Assembly: GCF_026278345.1 (NCBI RefSeq)
Contig: NZ_CP111085.1
Span: forward strand, 1,500,001 to 1,564,000
Reading direction: 5' to 3'
DNA from: Tellurirhabdus rosea
GTDB taxonomy: Bacteria; Bacteroidota; Bacteroidia; Cytophagales; Spirosomataceae
Length of the DNA: 64,000 bases
Below, piece by piece: positions 16,488 to 26,064 of the stretch. Both the position numbers and the translations under genes were made by a program. The notes under the pieces are model-generated. The model did no database searches, had not been told where the DNA came from, and saw only the letters and a list, made by a program, of their open reading frames with translations. Each line of letters starts with the position of its first letter. Position 1 is the stretch's first letter.

Positions 16488-17834
16488 TTAAACCTTAAAC
16501 ACTTTACCTCCCGCCAGGACTTCCTGCTTCACGCTGTCGAAGGTGACGCGCTCGCCGGTATGCAGGGCGATGGTGGCCATGATGTTGGCGACCGAGTGGT
16601 TGAAGCCCGCCTTGGCCGGCGCGTTCGGCTCCTTGCGGCTCCGTACGCATTCCATCCAGTTGCGCATGTGGCGTGAGGTCATCGGGTCGGCGCCCGTGTT
16701 GGCCGACGTCACCATTTTCTCTCCGCCGTTGCCGAGGGTCATTTCGGGCAGCAGGTTGGCTTTCATGCCCATTTCCTTCGCGTAGCGCTCCTCCATGCCG
16801 CCTTCGGGCGTCACCTTGTTGGTATCGAGGTTGATCATGCCGCCGTTCGAGAAGTAGTACTCCTTCGTGCCGCCGGCTTCGTTGTGCATGCGCGAGTGGT
16901 AGCTCACCTGGAAGCCTTTCGACTTGTCGTTGTCCGGGCCGTAATCGAACACCGCTGTAAACGTATCGGCGTTGGTGCGGCCGTCTTTCCAGACATACAC
17001 CCCGCCGTTGGCCACGACTGAGCGCGGATGGTCGTAGCCGCTGAACCAGTGCACTGTATCGATCTGGTGCGACATCCACTGCCCCGGAATGCCCGAAGAG
17101 TACGGATAGAACAGGCGGTATTCCAGGTATTTGCGCGGGTCCCAGTCCACCATCGGGCGGTTCATGAGGTAGCGTTTCCAGTCGGTATCTTCCTTGCGGA
17201 TTTCGGAAACCAGCTTCGCCCGGCGCCAGCGACCCGGCTGGTTCACGTTCCAGGTCATTTCGACCATCGAAATATCGCCGAACTTGCCGGAGCGGATAAA
17301 TTCATTGGCGGAGTGATAGTTCGGGGCGCTGCGGCGCTGAGAACCGATCTGAACGATTTTTTTGGTCGATTCCACGGCCCGGAGTGCCCGCTTGGCGTCG
17401 GCCATCGACTCGGCAAACGGCTTTTCCACGTACGCATCCCGGCCCGACTCGACCGCTTCGACGCAGTGCAGGGCGTGCTGGAAGTCGGCGGTCGAGATAA
17501 TGACGGCGTCGATGTCCTTGCGGTCGTAGAGTTCTTCGTTGTTGCGGCACTTGGCGAAGTTATCACCCGCCCAGTTTTTGCCCTTCAGATACGCTTCGGC
17601 TTCGTCGCGGCGGCGGTTCCAGATGTCCGAAACGGCCACGAACTGGAAGTTCATGTCGGCCATGTGAGCGGCGAAGCTCGGGGCCAGCGCCTGCCGGAAG
17701 CGGTCCGAGAAGCCTACCACGCCTACGCGTACGCGGTCGGCCGACCCCAGAATGCGACCATAGCTGGCCGCCGAGAAGCTCATGCCCAGCCCGGCCAGGG
17801 CGGTTTTCTTTATAAAGTCGCGACGATTTTCCAT
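16488..17834 (-). CDS. Gfo/Idh/MocA family oxidoreductase, Tat-exported
   Basis: A 448-residue NAD(P)-dependent sugar oxidoreductase or a related enzyme. The N-terminus MENRRDFIKKTALAGLGMSF is a twin-arginine signal (RRDF), so the enzyme acts in the periplasm. A Rossmann start follows (VRVGVVGFSDRF), then DAVIISTADFQHA and the EKPFA motif (YVEKPFAESMADAKRAL), which carries the conserved Lys. The C-terminal domain has DTVHWFSGYDHPRSV. Periplasmic members in such clusters often carry a tightly bound cofactor, which is inference here. Neighbours suggest oxidation of a glycoside or keto-sugar substrate. Confidence 0.9.
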   Translation of the reverse strand: MENRRDFIKKTALAGLGMSFSAASYGRILGSADRVRVGVVGFSDRFRQALAPSFAAHMADMNFQFVAVSDIWNRRRDEAEAYLKGKNWAGDNFAKCRNNEELYDRKDIDAVIISTADFQHALHCVEAVESGRDAYVEKPFAESMADAKRALRAVESTKKIVQIGSQRRSAPNYHSANEFIRSGKFGDISMVEMTWNVNQPGRWRRAKLVSEIRKEDTDWKRYLMNRPMVDWDPRKYLEYRLFYPYSSGIPGQWMSHQIDTVHWFSGYDHPRSVVANGGVYVWKDGRTNADTFTAVFDYGPDNDKSKGFQVSYHSRMHNEAGGTKEYYFSNGGMINLDTNKVTPEGGMEERYAKEMGMKANLLPEMTLGNGGEKMVTSANTGADPMTSRHMRNWMECVRSRKEPNAPAKAGFNHSVANIMATIALHTGERVTFDSVKQEVLAGGKVFKV

Positions 17835-17915
17835 CGAATTTTAGTATTATAAGTAACTGAGTTTAGACTTACTAACTAGCTTTTGTTCAAAGCAGCAACA
17901 GAGGTTGCCTGTCGT

Positions 17916-18668
17916 TTACATTCTGGCCTCCAGCGGTTTGATTTTGATGTTCCGGAAATAAACCCGGTCGCCGTGGTCCTGAAGCAGGATGTGGCCCTTC
18001 GGCGCTTCGCCAAAACGGCCGTTTTTGTTATAGTCCGGCGTTTTGTACTTGCTCTGGGCTACCATTTCGCGGAAGGCTTCGCTGCCGCGTTCGTATTCTA
18101 CCACTTTCTTCCCGTTGAGCCAGTGCTCCACATGCGTTCCTCTGACCAGCACCCGGCCCTGGTTCCATTCGCCGATGGCCTTTGCCGCTTTGTCTTTGGC
18201 GGGAATCAGGTCGTAGAGCGAACCGACCGTGCGGTTGCCGTTCCGGCCCATCTTCGCGTCCGGGTGTTTGTCGTCGTCCAGCACCTGAAATTCCAGTCCA
18301 AACGCCGACCCGGCGGGCTTAGGCTGCTGCTCCACCACAAAATACTTCACGCCGCTATTGGCGCCCTCGGTCAGTTTGAATTCAAACTGGAGGTCGAAAT
18401 TGCTGAATTCTTCGTCCGTAACGATGTCACCGGCGTTCCGCGACTCCCGTCCGTCGGCTTTCTCAATGGTCAGCATACCGTCCTGCACAGACCAGCCAGC
18501 GGTCGGGAAAGCGTCCTTGTAGGCACCGCGCCAGCCTTTTGTCGTTTTACCGTCAAAAAGCAGCTTCCAGCCTTCTTTTTTCTCCTTAGCCGTCAGCGTA
18601 TTCGGCGTCTGGGGCTTTTCAAACGCTACGAATGCAGCAACGAGGGCAGATAGAATTAGGGTTTTCAT
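17916..18668 (-). CDS. 3-keto-disaccharide hydrolase family (DUF1080) protein, secreted
   Basis: A 250-residue exported protein of the DUF1080 family, a concanavalin-like fold in which members hydrolyse 3-keto-glycosides. Signal peptide: MKTLILSALVAAFVAF. Family signatures are EGWKLLFDGKTTKGWRGAY, FDLQFEFKLTEGANSGVKYF, GLEFQVLDDDKHPD and GHILLQDHGDRVYFRNIKI at the C-terminus. The start is ATG 18668; the longer frame to 18722 would read through inverted repeat IR3. With the adjacent oxidoreductase and isomerase, it fits a pathway that oxidises a sugar to its 3-keto form and cleaves it. Confidence 0.9.
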   Translation of the reverse strand: MKTLILSALVAAFVAFEKPQTPNTLTAKEKKEGWKLLFDGKTTKGWRGAYKDAFPTAGWSVQDGMLTIEKADGRESRNAGDIVTDEEFSNFDLQFEFKLTEGANSGVKYFVVEQQPKPAGSAFGLEFQVLDDDKHPDAKMGRNGNRTVGSLYDLIPAKDKAAKAIGEWNQGRVLVRGTHVEHWLNGKKVVEYERGSEAFREMVAQSKYKTPDYNKNGRFGEAPKGHILLQDHGDRVYFRNIKIKPLEARM

Positions 18669-18680
18669 ACTTCTGAATGA

Positions 18681-18744
18681 GTGAATGAGTGATTGAGCGA
18701 TTGAGTGAATAACACATGCCACTCAATCGCTCAGTCACTCATTC
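18681..18744. repeat. stop-proximal inverted repeat IR3 (GAGTGATT-type arms)
   Basis: Arms 18683-18707 and 18720-18744 are 25 bases each and match at 24 of 25, around a 12-base loop. The right arm ends 1 base before the stop of the isomerase gene. Bases 18681-18710 are identical to the reverse complement of 40713-40742 in IR7. Confidence 0.92.
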
Positions 18745-18745
18745 G

Positions 18746-19672
18746 CTAAATAGTAAAATTGAGGTTTTTCGTAATGTAATCCCGGCTGATCTGGGCGCAC
18801 TGGGCGGCCGTTTTGCCGGGGTCGGGAATGCCATCCAGTTCGATGACGCCCCAGCCGTTGAATTTGATATCCCGCAGGGCAGCGAACACGGCCGGAATGT
18901 CGACGTTCCCCTGTCCCAGTTCGACGAATTTATACGCTTTGGGATTGTCCGGCTTGTCGGGCAGCGGGCTTCGGGTGTCTTTCAGGTGCAGCGCGTACAG
19001 CAGGTCTTTGTACTGCTTCACGGCTTTTGCCGGATTGCCGCCGCCCTGGTGGTAGTGCGCAATGTCGAGCAGGAGTTTGACGTATTTGGGGTTCATCTCC
19101 TGCGCGATGATGTCTACCTCCTCGGGCGTTTCGCCGAGCTGGTGCATGTGGTTGTGGTAAGCCGCCTGCACGCCCATGTCGGCCGTCTGCTTGCCGATTT
19201 CGTTCATCACCCGGGCCAGCCGCTTAAGTTCTTCCGGGGTGGGCTGACGGTCTTTGGGACGGACGTTGTTGGTCAGTTGCAGGGACGAGCCGCCCAGCGC
19301 CTTGACAAAACTGGCGTGCGCCACGTGCATGTCAATGGTACTTTGTTCCTTGGCCGGGTCAATTTCCACATTACCGCTGGAGAACATGGCGAGCGTCAGG
19401 CCGTGCTGGTCGAGCATAGCCTTCAGTTCGGAAGGTTTGGCACCGAAAGGCTTGAACGTATTGGCCCGCAACTGAATTCCCTTGAAGCCGAGAGCCGCCA
19501 CGTCTTTGATGGCCTGTTCGTCCTTGCCGCCCCAGGTAATGGCTGAGTAACCGATTTTCAGTCCGGATTTTTTACGGATCGTTTCCGCAAAAGCAGTTGC
19601 TCCGGCAGACATTGCCAGAGCCGTCAGACCGGCGGCCTGGAGAAACTGTCTGCGATTTACAGTCTCAGTCAT
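18746..19672 (-). CDS. sugar phosphate isomerase/epimerase family protein, Tat signal
   Basis: A 308-residue TIM-barrel (xylose-isomerase-like) protein. The N-terminus VNRRQFLQAAGLTALAMSAG is a Tat signal, so it is exported. The barrel start LKIGYSAITWGG is followed by ALGFKGIQLRAN, then YHNHMHQLGETPEEVD and LLLDIAHYHQGGG, whose His, Glu and Asp residues are expected metal ligands, and later LHLKDTR and GVIELDG. Such proteins isomerise or epimerise sugars, and some act on keto-sugars. It is the first gene of the minus-strand sugar cluster; the inverted repeat after its stop may insulate or stabilise its transcript. Confidence 0.88.
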   Translation of the reverse strand: MTETVNRRQFLQAAGLTALAMSAGATAFAETIRKKSGLKIGYSAITWGGKDEQAIKDVAALGFKGIQLRANTFKPFGAKPSELKAMLDQHGLTLAMFSSGNVEIDPAKEQSTIDMHVAHASFVKALGGSSLQLTNNVRPKDRQPTPEELKRLARVMNEIGKQTADMGVQAAYHNHMHQLGETPEEVDIIAQEMNPKYVKLLLDIAHYHQGGGNPAKAVKQYKDLLYALHLKDTRSPLPDKPDNPKAYKFVELGQGNVDIPAVFAALRDIKFNGWGVIELDGIPDPGKTAAQCAQISRDYITKNLNFTI

Positions 19673-19830
19673 AGGGAATAGAGATAGTCAGTATATGCCG
19701 ACACCTGAATCGACCGCTACTGATGTGATTAGAGGCTAAATTAATGTAAACGAAAGAGCTTTAGAGGGTATATCTACTACCGGGCATTCAAAAAATACGG
19801 CTGAAAGGCTTACTGATACACCAAAAAAAC

Positions 19831-19838
19831 TAGATTTG
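19831..19838 (+). promoter_or_regulatory. TAnnTTTG -7 promoter box of the MscS gene
   Basis: TAGATTTG is an exact consensus match 42 bases before ATG 19881. Confidence 0.55.
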
Positions 19839-19880
19839 TTTGCTTATACAAACTTCTTATCCATCTAACCCTTCTTTCTC

Positions 19881-20762
19881 ATGAACCAGGTTATCAGCGA
19901 GTATTTCCCGCTTTTTCAACAGTACGCCTCACGTGTTCTGCTGGCGATTCTGACCTTAGTGGTCGGTTTCTGGCTTATCGGAAGAGTTGTCCGCCTCATG
20001 ACAGCAACACTGAAGCACCGCCATGTCGATGAGACCATTATTCCCTTTTTGCGCTCCATCGTTGAAGTAGTGCTAAAGGTAGTGTTAATCATCAGTGTGG
20101 CCGGCATGTTCGGGGTCCAGACCACATCGTTTGTCGCACTGATTGGGGCCGCCGGTTTAGCCATTGGATTAGCCCTACAGGGCAGTTTGTCGCATTTTGC
20201 CAGTGGCGTGATGATTCTTATGTTCAAGCCTTACCGGGTCGGTGACCTTATCAGCGTTACCGGCTTTACGGGCGAAGTCGAAGCGGTTCATGTCTTCAAC
20301 ACCATCCTGAAAACCCTTGACAATAAGCGTATTATTATCCCAAACAGCAGCATTACGTCCGGCCCCATCACGAACATCTCCGGCCAGGGGACTATTCGAG
20401 TCGATATGCAGTTCAACGTGGCCGCCTCCGAACCCGTGGCGCGTGTCCGGGAGGTCGTGCAGGAGGTAGCGGCTTCCTGCCCCTACGTTCTTCCGGCGCC
20501 GCCGGTGGACGTGCTGGTAAACTCTCTCCAGATTGGGTATGTCACTTACGACATCCGGCCCTGGTGCAAAAGCGAACACTTCTGGGATACCTATTACTAC
20601 ATGCAGGAAAACATCAAAAATGCCTTTGACGCTCAGGGCATAAAAGGACCAAAGCCAGCCATGGACGTCAGCATGGCCGAGCGGCTTGGTCCGACCCTCC
20701 CCCTTTCGCCTGACGCGCAACCGGTCCGGGTTGTTGTTGGCGGGACGAAAACCGAGAAATAA
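19881..20762 (+). CDS. small-conductance mechanosensitive channel (MscS family)
   Basis: A 293-residue inner-membrane channel that releases solutes on hypo-osmotic shock. Three N-terminal hydrophobic helices are visible (about residues 17-35, 60-80 and 85-105). The pore helix pattern is LIGAAGLAIGLALQGSLSHF, the glycine/alanine-rich TM3 of MscS, and the following beta domain starts with KPYRVGDLISV and FTGEVEAVHVFNT, then DNKRIIIPNSSI. This is close to the length of E. coli MscS, without extra domains. It has its own promoter box and is closed by a very strong bidirectional terminator. Confidence 0.94.
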   Translation: MNQVISEYFPLFQQYASRVLLAILTLVVGFWLIGRVVRLMTATLKHRHVDETIIPFLRSIVEVVLKVVLIISVAGMFGVQTTSFVALIGAAGLAIGLALQGSLSHFASGVMILMFKPYRVGDLISVTGFTGEVEAVHVFNTILKTLDNKRIIIPNSSITSGPITNISGQGTIRVDMQFNVAASEPVARVREVVQEVAASCPYVLPAPPVDVLVNSLQIGYVTYDIRPWCKSEHFWDTYYYMQENIKNAFDAQGIKGPKPAMDVSMAERLGPTLPLSPDAQPVRVVVGGTKTEK

Positions 20763-20775
20763 TCATTTGGCAATA

Positions 20776-20813
20776 AAAAGAGCGTCGGCTACCGTGGCAG
20801 CCGACGCTCTTTT
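20776..20813. terminator. strong bidirectional terminator between mscS and susD
   Basis: A perfect 15-bp stem: AAAAGAGCGTCGGCT at 20776-20790 with its complement at 20799-20813, and an 8-base loop. A-rich and T-rich ends allow termination in both directions between the convergent genes. Confidence 0.95.
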
Positions 20814-20832
20814 GGATCAACAGGGAAAACGG

Positions 20833-22530
20833 TTAATAGCCTGCATTCTGCGTGAAAACCGACTTTCCGTCCGAGCCTTTGGCGCTCCGGTCGATCTGCG
20901 TCTGCGGAATCGGGCGCACGACGTGGAAGTTCTGGATGTTCACGGCGGCCTGCGGGTTGTGCTTCTTCACCCGGTCCACCAGAAGGCCCCAGCGCTTGAG
21001 GTCCAGCCAGCGGGTCTGCTCGCCGGCCAGTTCGCGGGCGCGTTCTTCGATGATCAGTTCCATGTTCATGTCCTTGGCGGTAACCAGCATGGCCTCTTTC
21101 CGGCCCGGCCAGCCCGCCCGGAAACGAACCGCATTGATCGCCGTAACGGCATCCGCCACGTTGCCGGCCTGCACCTGGGCTTCAGCCAGCATCAGGTACA
21201 CATCGGCCAGACGGATGACGAAGAAGTCGCGAGTTCCGCGCTCCTCCGTACGGTCAGCGCGTTTGGTATCGAAGAACTTCTGCAGCGTCGGGAACAGGGC
21301 CTCGTTGTACATGCTCGGCGTCAGCACCTGGTACTTCTTCTTGGCCCGTTCGGCCAGCGGCATTTCGTAGCCCGGAATGAAGATGGTGGTGTCGTTGGCG
21401 GCAAAGGTCAGTTTGGCCTTAGAGTTGTCGAACGACGAGTTGAACGTGCCCGGGCTGTTGCTGAGCCAGGTATCGCGGAACGTCTTTTTGTAACGCGAAT
21501 CGTTGGTGCGGTCCGCAAACACCGTATTCAGCAGGTAGTTGGTCGGGCGCAGCCGCTTGAACGGCCGGCCGTAGAACACGTCCCGTACCATGCCCGGCTG
21601 CACGTCATACTGCATGCCGAAGAACAGGTGCAGGTTGTTCCCGCCGTTGGCCGCCCCCGTGTTGTTGGTGGTGTTGGCCAGCTGGTCGGTTGTGTACTGC
21701 ACGGCAAACACGATTTCGGAGTTCACCTGGTTGTTCTCGTCGAACACCTGGGCGAAGTCGTCCTGTAGTTTGAAATTGTAATTCTTGATGACGTTGTTGC
21801 AGAGAGCTGCCGCTTTCGTGAAGTCATCCGCCGCTTTGGAGGTCGAGTAGGCTTTAGCCAGGTACACCTTCGCCAGCATGGCTTCGGCGGTGGCTTTGGT
21901 AGCCCGGCCGTAATCGCTGGACTGGCCTTTGTTCTCCAGGTCAGCAATGGCCTCGTTGAGGTCCTTGATGATCTGGTTGTAGATTTCGGCCTCCGTCGCC
22001 CGCTTGGTGTCCTTGGTCGGCACCAGTGTTTCGGTCAGGCGCAGGTCTATGGCGCCCCACTGCTGCTGCAGCAGGAAGTAGTAGGTCGCCCGCAGGAATT
22101 TCGCCTCGGCCACGCGCAGTTTCTTCACCGCGTCGGTGACGCCCGCTACTTTCGGAGCCCGCTCGATGACGGCGTTACAGGTGTTTACGCCTTTGTAAAG
22201 CTCGTCCCAGGTGTTCGCCAGGTAATCGACCGTCGGGTTCAGTTGTCCGTCGTAGAAGTGGAAGCCTTTGTAGCCGCCGTCGGCACCCGTGGCATAAATG
22301 TCCGTGCCGTATTCCGACATGGTCAGCCCCTGCTGCGTACCGTAGTAGTAACGCAGGGAAGAATAAGCGGCCCGCACGGCATCCTCGAAGCCTTTCGAGG
22401 TATTCATGTAATCATTGCCAATACCGGAAATGACTTTCTCCTCCAAAAGGTCCTTACAGGATTGCCCAGACAGCAGAAGCGCTGCCAGTCCCAGTATCCG
22501 AAGAGGTTTAATGATATGATTGACTTTCAT
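20833..22530 (-). CDS. SusD/RagB family outer-membrane nutrient-binding lipoprotein
   Basis: A 565-residue surface lipoprotein that captures a nutrient (glycan or similar) and feeds it to the partner SusC channel. The signal ends in a lipobox (LLSGQSC, Cys about 26). SusD-type TPR helices and motifs are seen: NDYMNTSKGFEDAVRAAYSS, RVAEAKFLRATYYFLLQQQWG, RATKATAEAMLAKVYLAKA and the C-terminal RLADVYLMLAEAQVQAGN and RARELAGEQTRWLDLKRWG. The gene lies directly behind susC with a 42-base gap, the standard order. No glycoside hydrolase lies close by, so the substrate is unknown. Confidence 0.95.
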   Translation of the reverse strand: MKVNHIIKPLRILGLAALLLSGQSCKDLLEEKVISGIGNDYMNTSKGFEDAVRAAYSSLRYYYGTQQGLTMSEYGTDIYATGADGGYKGFHFYDGQLNPTVDYLANTWDELYKGVNTCNAVIERAPKVAGVTDAVKKLRVAEAKFLRATYYFLLQQQWGAIDLRLTETLVPTKDTKRATEAEIYNQIIKDLNEAIADLENKGQSSDYGRATKATAEAMLAKVYLAKAYSTSKAADDFTKAAALCNNVIKNYNFKLQDDFAQVFDENNQVNSEIVFAVQYTTDQLANTTNNTGAANGGNNLHLFFGMQYDVQPGMVRDVFYGRPFKRLRPTNYLLNTVFADRTNDSRYKKTFRDTWLSNSPGTFNSSFDNSKAKLTFAANDTTIFIPGYEMPLAERAKKKYQVLTPSMYNEALFPTLQKFFDTKRADRTEERGTRDFFVIRLADVYLMLAEAQVQAGNVADAVTAINAVRFRAGWPGRKEAMLVTAKDMNMELIIEERARELAGEQTRWLDLKRWGLLVDRVKKHNPQAAVNIQNFHVVRPIPQTQIDRSAKGSDGKSVFTQNAGY

Positions 22531-22572
22531 GGATTCAATTGTTAAAAAATTCTCGTACGCGTCACTTCAGGT

Positions 22573-25500
22573 TTAGAAACGGACATTCAAACCAATGGTC
22601 GATACCGTCGTGGCCGGCGTAATTCCTGTCTCGCTGATAGCCAGACCCGTCGTTTCGGGATCGATACCGTTGTACTTGGTCCGGTATTTCGACCAGATAG
22701 CCGGCTGCTGAATGCTGGCGTATACCCGCAGCGATTCCATTCTGAGCTTCTGCGCCAGCGGGGCCGGGAAGGTGTAGCCAAAGTTGATGTTCCGCAGTTT
22801 TACGAACGTTCCGTCGAAGTACGACAGCGTGGTGTTGTAGACCGGGAACTCCTGGTTGCTCTTCGGCCGCGGGAATTCGTTGGTCGGGTTGTTCGGCGTC
22901 CAGTAATCTACCTTGATCTGCTGGTAGCGACCGGCCAGCTGGTTCCGGTTCTGGTGGAAACCGCTCCGGATCAGGTTACCGACACGGGCGAAGAAGAAGA
23001 ACGACAGGTCGAAGCCTTTGTAGTTGAACCGGTTGGTGATCCCGGCGCTGAACTTGGGCACGTCGGAGCCGATGATCACGCGGTCATCCGCGTTGATGCG
23101 GCCGTCGCCGTTGGTGTCCTGAATCTTGATCTGTCCCGGTTCGCTGGCGAACGACTTGGCCTGGTCGGCTTCGCTGGTTTGCCAGATGCCGATTTTCTTG
23201 TAATCGTAGACCGTGCTCAGCGGACGACCGATGAACCAGCCGTTTCCGATGTCGTCCACTTTCCCGTTATAGAGCGAGATAATGGCTTCCGTGTTCTTGG
23301 TGAACTGGAAGTCCGTCTGCCACTTGAAGCCCGAATTGGTATTCATGTTGAAGGTCGTGAAGCCCAGTTCGATCCCGCGGTTACGCGTCTGACCGACGTT
23401 CCGCGTCACGGCACCGAAGCCGATAGAGCCCGGCAGCTGGTCCGACAGCAGCAGCGCCGTGGTGTTGGTTTCGTACAGTTCGAGTGACCCCTGCAGACGA
23501 CCGCTGAAGAAGCTGTAGTCCAGACCGATGTTCGCCGTGGCCGACGATTCCCAGCGCAGGTCCGGGTTGCCGATGGTGTTCGGACGATAGCCAAAAGCCG
23601 AGTTGGTTCCGAAGGCGTAGGTAGTGCGGTTCAGCAGCCCCTGCGTCTGGTAGGGAGCTACCCCCTGGTTACCCACTTTACCCCAGCCGGCGCGCACTTT
23701 CAGCAGGTCGATCCAGGTAACGCCTTTCATGAACGGTTCGTTGCTCACGTTCCAGCCGAGGGCGATACCCGGGAAGTTACCGTACTTGCTGTTTTCCCCG
23801 AAACGGCTCGAACCGTCGCGACGGATCGTCAGCGTCATGAGGTACTTGTCGTTGTAATCGTAGTTGACGCGGGCCATGTACGAGTTGATCGTCCACGGAA
23901 TCAGGTTGCTGTTGACCAACTGCACGGCGCTGGCGTTGCCCAGGTTGTAGAACTGCTGGGTTTCGGCCGGTACGCCCGTTACTTCCGTCCGGTACACTTC
24001 GTAATTATCCCGCTGGATGGAGTGCAGGGCCGTTACGTTCAGGTTGTGCTTGTCGTTGAACGTCTTGGTATAGTTGACGATGTTCTCCAGCGTGTAGTTG
24101 AAGCCGAAAGCGGACTGGGCACGTGCCTGCGCATCGCCGCCTTTACGCTCGTTGGTCCACGCTCCGACAAAACGGCCCCAGCGACCCAGGGTAAAGTCGG
24201 GTCCGAAGTTCACGCGGTATTTCAAACCCGGCAGGATCTTGAACTCGGTGAAAATGCTGTTGAAAATCCGGTAACGCTTCGTTTCGTCCACCTGCGCACC
24301 CGGCACGATTTCGGCCAGCGGGTTGGTCAGCAGGGCGTCGTTGGTCGGGGCGAAGATCATTGTCCCGTTGTCATCGTACGGACGGCCCAGCGGGTTCTGC
24401 TGAATCGTGAACTGATAGGGGTTCAGGTTTTCGCCGTTGCGGAGGCTGTACATCATGTACGACGAGATACCCACTTTCAGCCACTTGTTGACGTTGTGGT
24501 CGATGTTGGCCCGCAGGGAGTAACGCGTGAAGTCCAGCCCGGCCGTGATTCCCTTATCCTGGAAATAACCGGCGGAGATGTAAAACTGCGTCTTATCGTT
24601 GCCCCCCTGTACGCCCAGGGAGTGGTTCTGCATGGTTCCGTTGCGAAGGATCAGGCTCTGCCAGTCGGTGTCAGTGCCCTCGGCAATGCCCCGGGCAACG
24701 GCCGGGTCACCGCCCAGTACGGCCACTTTGGAATCGGCAAAAGCGTCGGCGACGCCCGTCGGAACGGGGTTGCCGTTGGCGTCCTTGTAGCCACCCGTCG
24801 AGCGGTAGGCTTCCCGCACAAATTCGGCGAATTCGGGTCCGCTGAACAATTCCAGTTTATCCAGCGGCTTCGATACGCCCACGTACGAATCGTACGAAAC
24901 GGTCGTCTTTCCTTTGGTTGCGCCGCGCTTGGTCGTGATCAGCACGACCCCGTTGGCACCACGGGCACCGTAAATGGCGGTGGCCGTCGCGTCCTTCAGC
25001 ACTTCCATGGACTGCACGTCGCTGGGGTTCATGTCTTCGTACCCGCCCGCCAGGGGGATTCCGTCCACTACGTACAGCGGATCGTTTCCGGCATTGAACG
25101 AACGACGGCCCCGAATCAGGATGCGGGGAACCGTACCCGGCTTCGAACCCGTCTGGGTCACGTCCACCCCGGCCGCCCGGCCCTGCAGCGCCTGGCCCAG
25201 GTTGGTGATGGGCATTTCCTGAATTTCCTTGGCCCCTACCTGCGTGATGGCTCCCGTCAGCTGGCTCTTTTTCTGCGTACCGTAACCCACCACGACAACT
25301 TCGCTCAGGGTTTTCTGATCCACTTCCAGCTTCAAATCAATCGTAGACTGATTGCCGACGGTCACTTCTCTGGCCACAAAACCAACGGCCGAGAACACGA
25401 GCACCGTGCCTCCGTCGGGCACCGACAGTTTATAGCGTCCGTCGGCATCCGTGGTTGTCCCGCGGGTTGTTCCTTTTACGGCAACGTTGACGCCGGGCTG

Positions 25501-26010
25501 GGGGGTGTTGTCCTCACTCGAACGTACCTGTCCGGCTATGGTCCGCTCCTGCGCTACCGACGAAGCCGCCGGGGCGAGGTAGGGCTGCGGGGAGATCGAG
25601 GCGACGGCGGTGCTTGCCGCGGTGCCCAGATCGGTGGTCAACTTCTTCGTATCCGCTATCGCTACCACATAAACGTTGTCCTTCAACTTCTCATGTTTCA
25701 GGTTGAACTGCGGGAGCAGACGCGCGAGCGTTGCCTCTACGCTGGCATCGGGCGAGAATTTTGCCGGTACCTGAAAACTGCCTACTGCCTTGTCATTATA
25801 CAGGATGTGTACTTTATGACGGTCTTCCAGTTCGCGCAGGAACTGCTTGAGTGACTTACCGGAACGGACACTGTTCCTTGTTTGCTGCGGTTTTTCGGTT
25901 GGCTGCCAGTCTGCCAGCACGGCAGAACTGCTGCCAAGCGTCAGCATGCCCGCCAGCCCTAGCGCAAGCGCAACCGGGCAACGGTGAAAAACAGGTAAAT
26001 TGTTTTTCAT
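22573..26010 (-). CDS. SusC/RagA family TonB-linked outer-membrane transporter with STN domain
   Basis: A 1145-residue TonB-dependent outer-membrane channel. In order: signal peptide, a secretin/TonB N-terminal (STN) signalling domain around residues 50-110 (SLKQFLRELEDRHKVHILYN, FNLKHEKLKDNVYVV), a carboxypeptidase-regulatory-like domain (GQVRSSEDNTPQPGVNVAVKG), the SusC linker VVVGYGTQKKSQLTGAI, a plug (VDGIPLAGG, ATAIYGARGANGVVLI) and a 22-strand barrel ending in the aromatic IGLNVRF. The STN domain normally contacts a FecR anti-sigma factor, and a FecR gene lies immediately upstream. This makes substrate-induced signalling probable, although no sigma factor is beside it. Confidence 0.96.
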   Translation of the reverse strand: MKNNLPVFHRCPVALALGLAGMLTLGSSSAVLADWQPTEKPQQTRNSVRSGKSLKQFLRELEDRHKVHILYNDKAVGSFQVPAKFSPDASVEATLARLLPQFNLKHEKLKDNVYVVAIADTKKLTTDLGTAASTAVASISPQPYLAPAASSVAQERTIAGQVRSSEDNTPQPGVNVAVKGTTRGTTTDADGRYKLSVPDGGTVLVFSAVGFVAREVTVGNQSTIDLKLEVDQKTLSEVVVVGYGTQKKSQLTGAITQVGAKEIQEMPITNLGQALQGRAAGVDVTQTGSKPGTVPRILIRGRRSFNAGNDPLYVVDGIPLAGGYEDMNPSDVQSMEVLKDATATAIYGARGANGVVLITTKRGATKGKTTVSYDSYVGVSKPLDKLELFSGPEFAEFVREAYRSTGGYKDANGNPVPTGVADAFADSKVAVLGGDPAVARGIAEGTDTDWQSLILRNGTMQNHSLGVQGGNDKTQFYISAGYFQDKGITAGLDFTRYSLRANIDHNVNKWLKVGISSYMMYSLRNGENLNPYQFTIQQNPLGRPYDDNGTMIFAPTNDALLTNPLAEIVPGAQVDETKRYRIFNSIFTEFKILPGLKYRVNFGPDFTLGRWGRFVGAWTNERKGGDAQARAQSAFGFNYTLENIVNYTKTFNDKHNLNVTALHSIQRDNYEVYRTEVTGVPAETQQFYNLGNASAVQLVNSNLIPWTINSYMARVNYDYNDKYLMTLTIRRDGSSRFGENSKYGNFPGIALGWNVSNEPFMKGVTWIDLLKVRAGWGKVGNQGVAPYQTQGLLNRTTYAFGTNSAFGYRPNTIGNPDLRWESSATANIGLDYSFFSGRLQGSLELYETNTTALLLSDQLPGSIGFGAVTRNVGQTRNRGIELGFTTFNMNTNSGFKWQTDFQFTKNTEAIISLYNGKVDDIGNGWFIGRPLSTVYDYKKIGIWQTSEADQAKSFASEPGQIKIQDTNGDGRINADDRVIIGSDVPKFSAGITNRFNYKGFDLSFFFFARVGNLIRSGFHQNRNQLAGRYQQIKVDYWTPNNPTNEFPRPKSNQEFPVYNTTLSYFDGTFVKLRNINFGYTFPAPLAQKLRMESLRVYASIQQPAIWSKYRTKYNGIDPETTGLAISETGITPATTVSTIGLNVRF

Positions 26011-26064
26011 AATAAATAGAAAGTAGATTAGAGATTTAAGAATTATTTCTGAACATGGGTTTCG

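Noticed and set aside
24022-25854. A 610-codon open frame on the plus strand
   Set aside because: Fully antisense to the SusC gene, with Arg/His/Gln-rich composition and no family signature.
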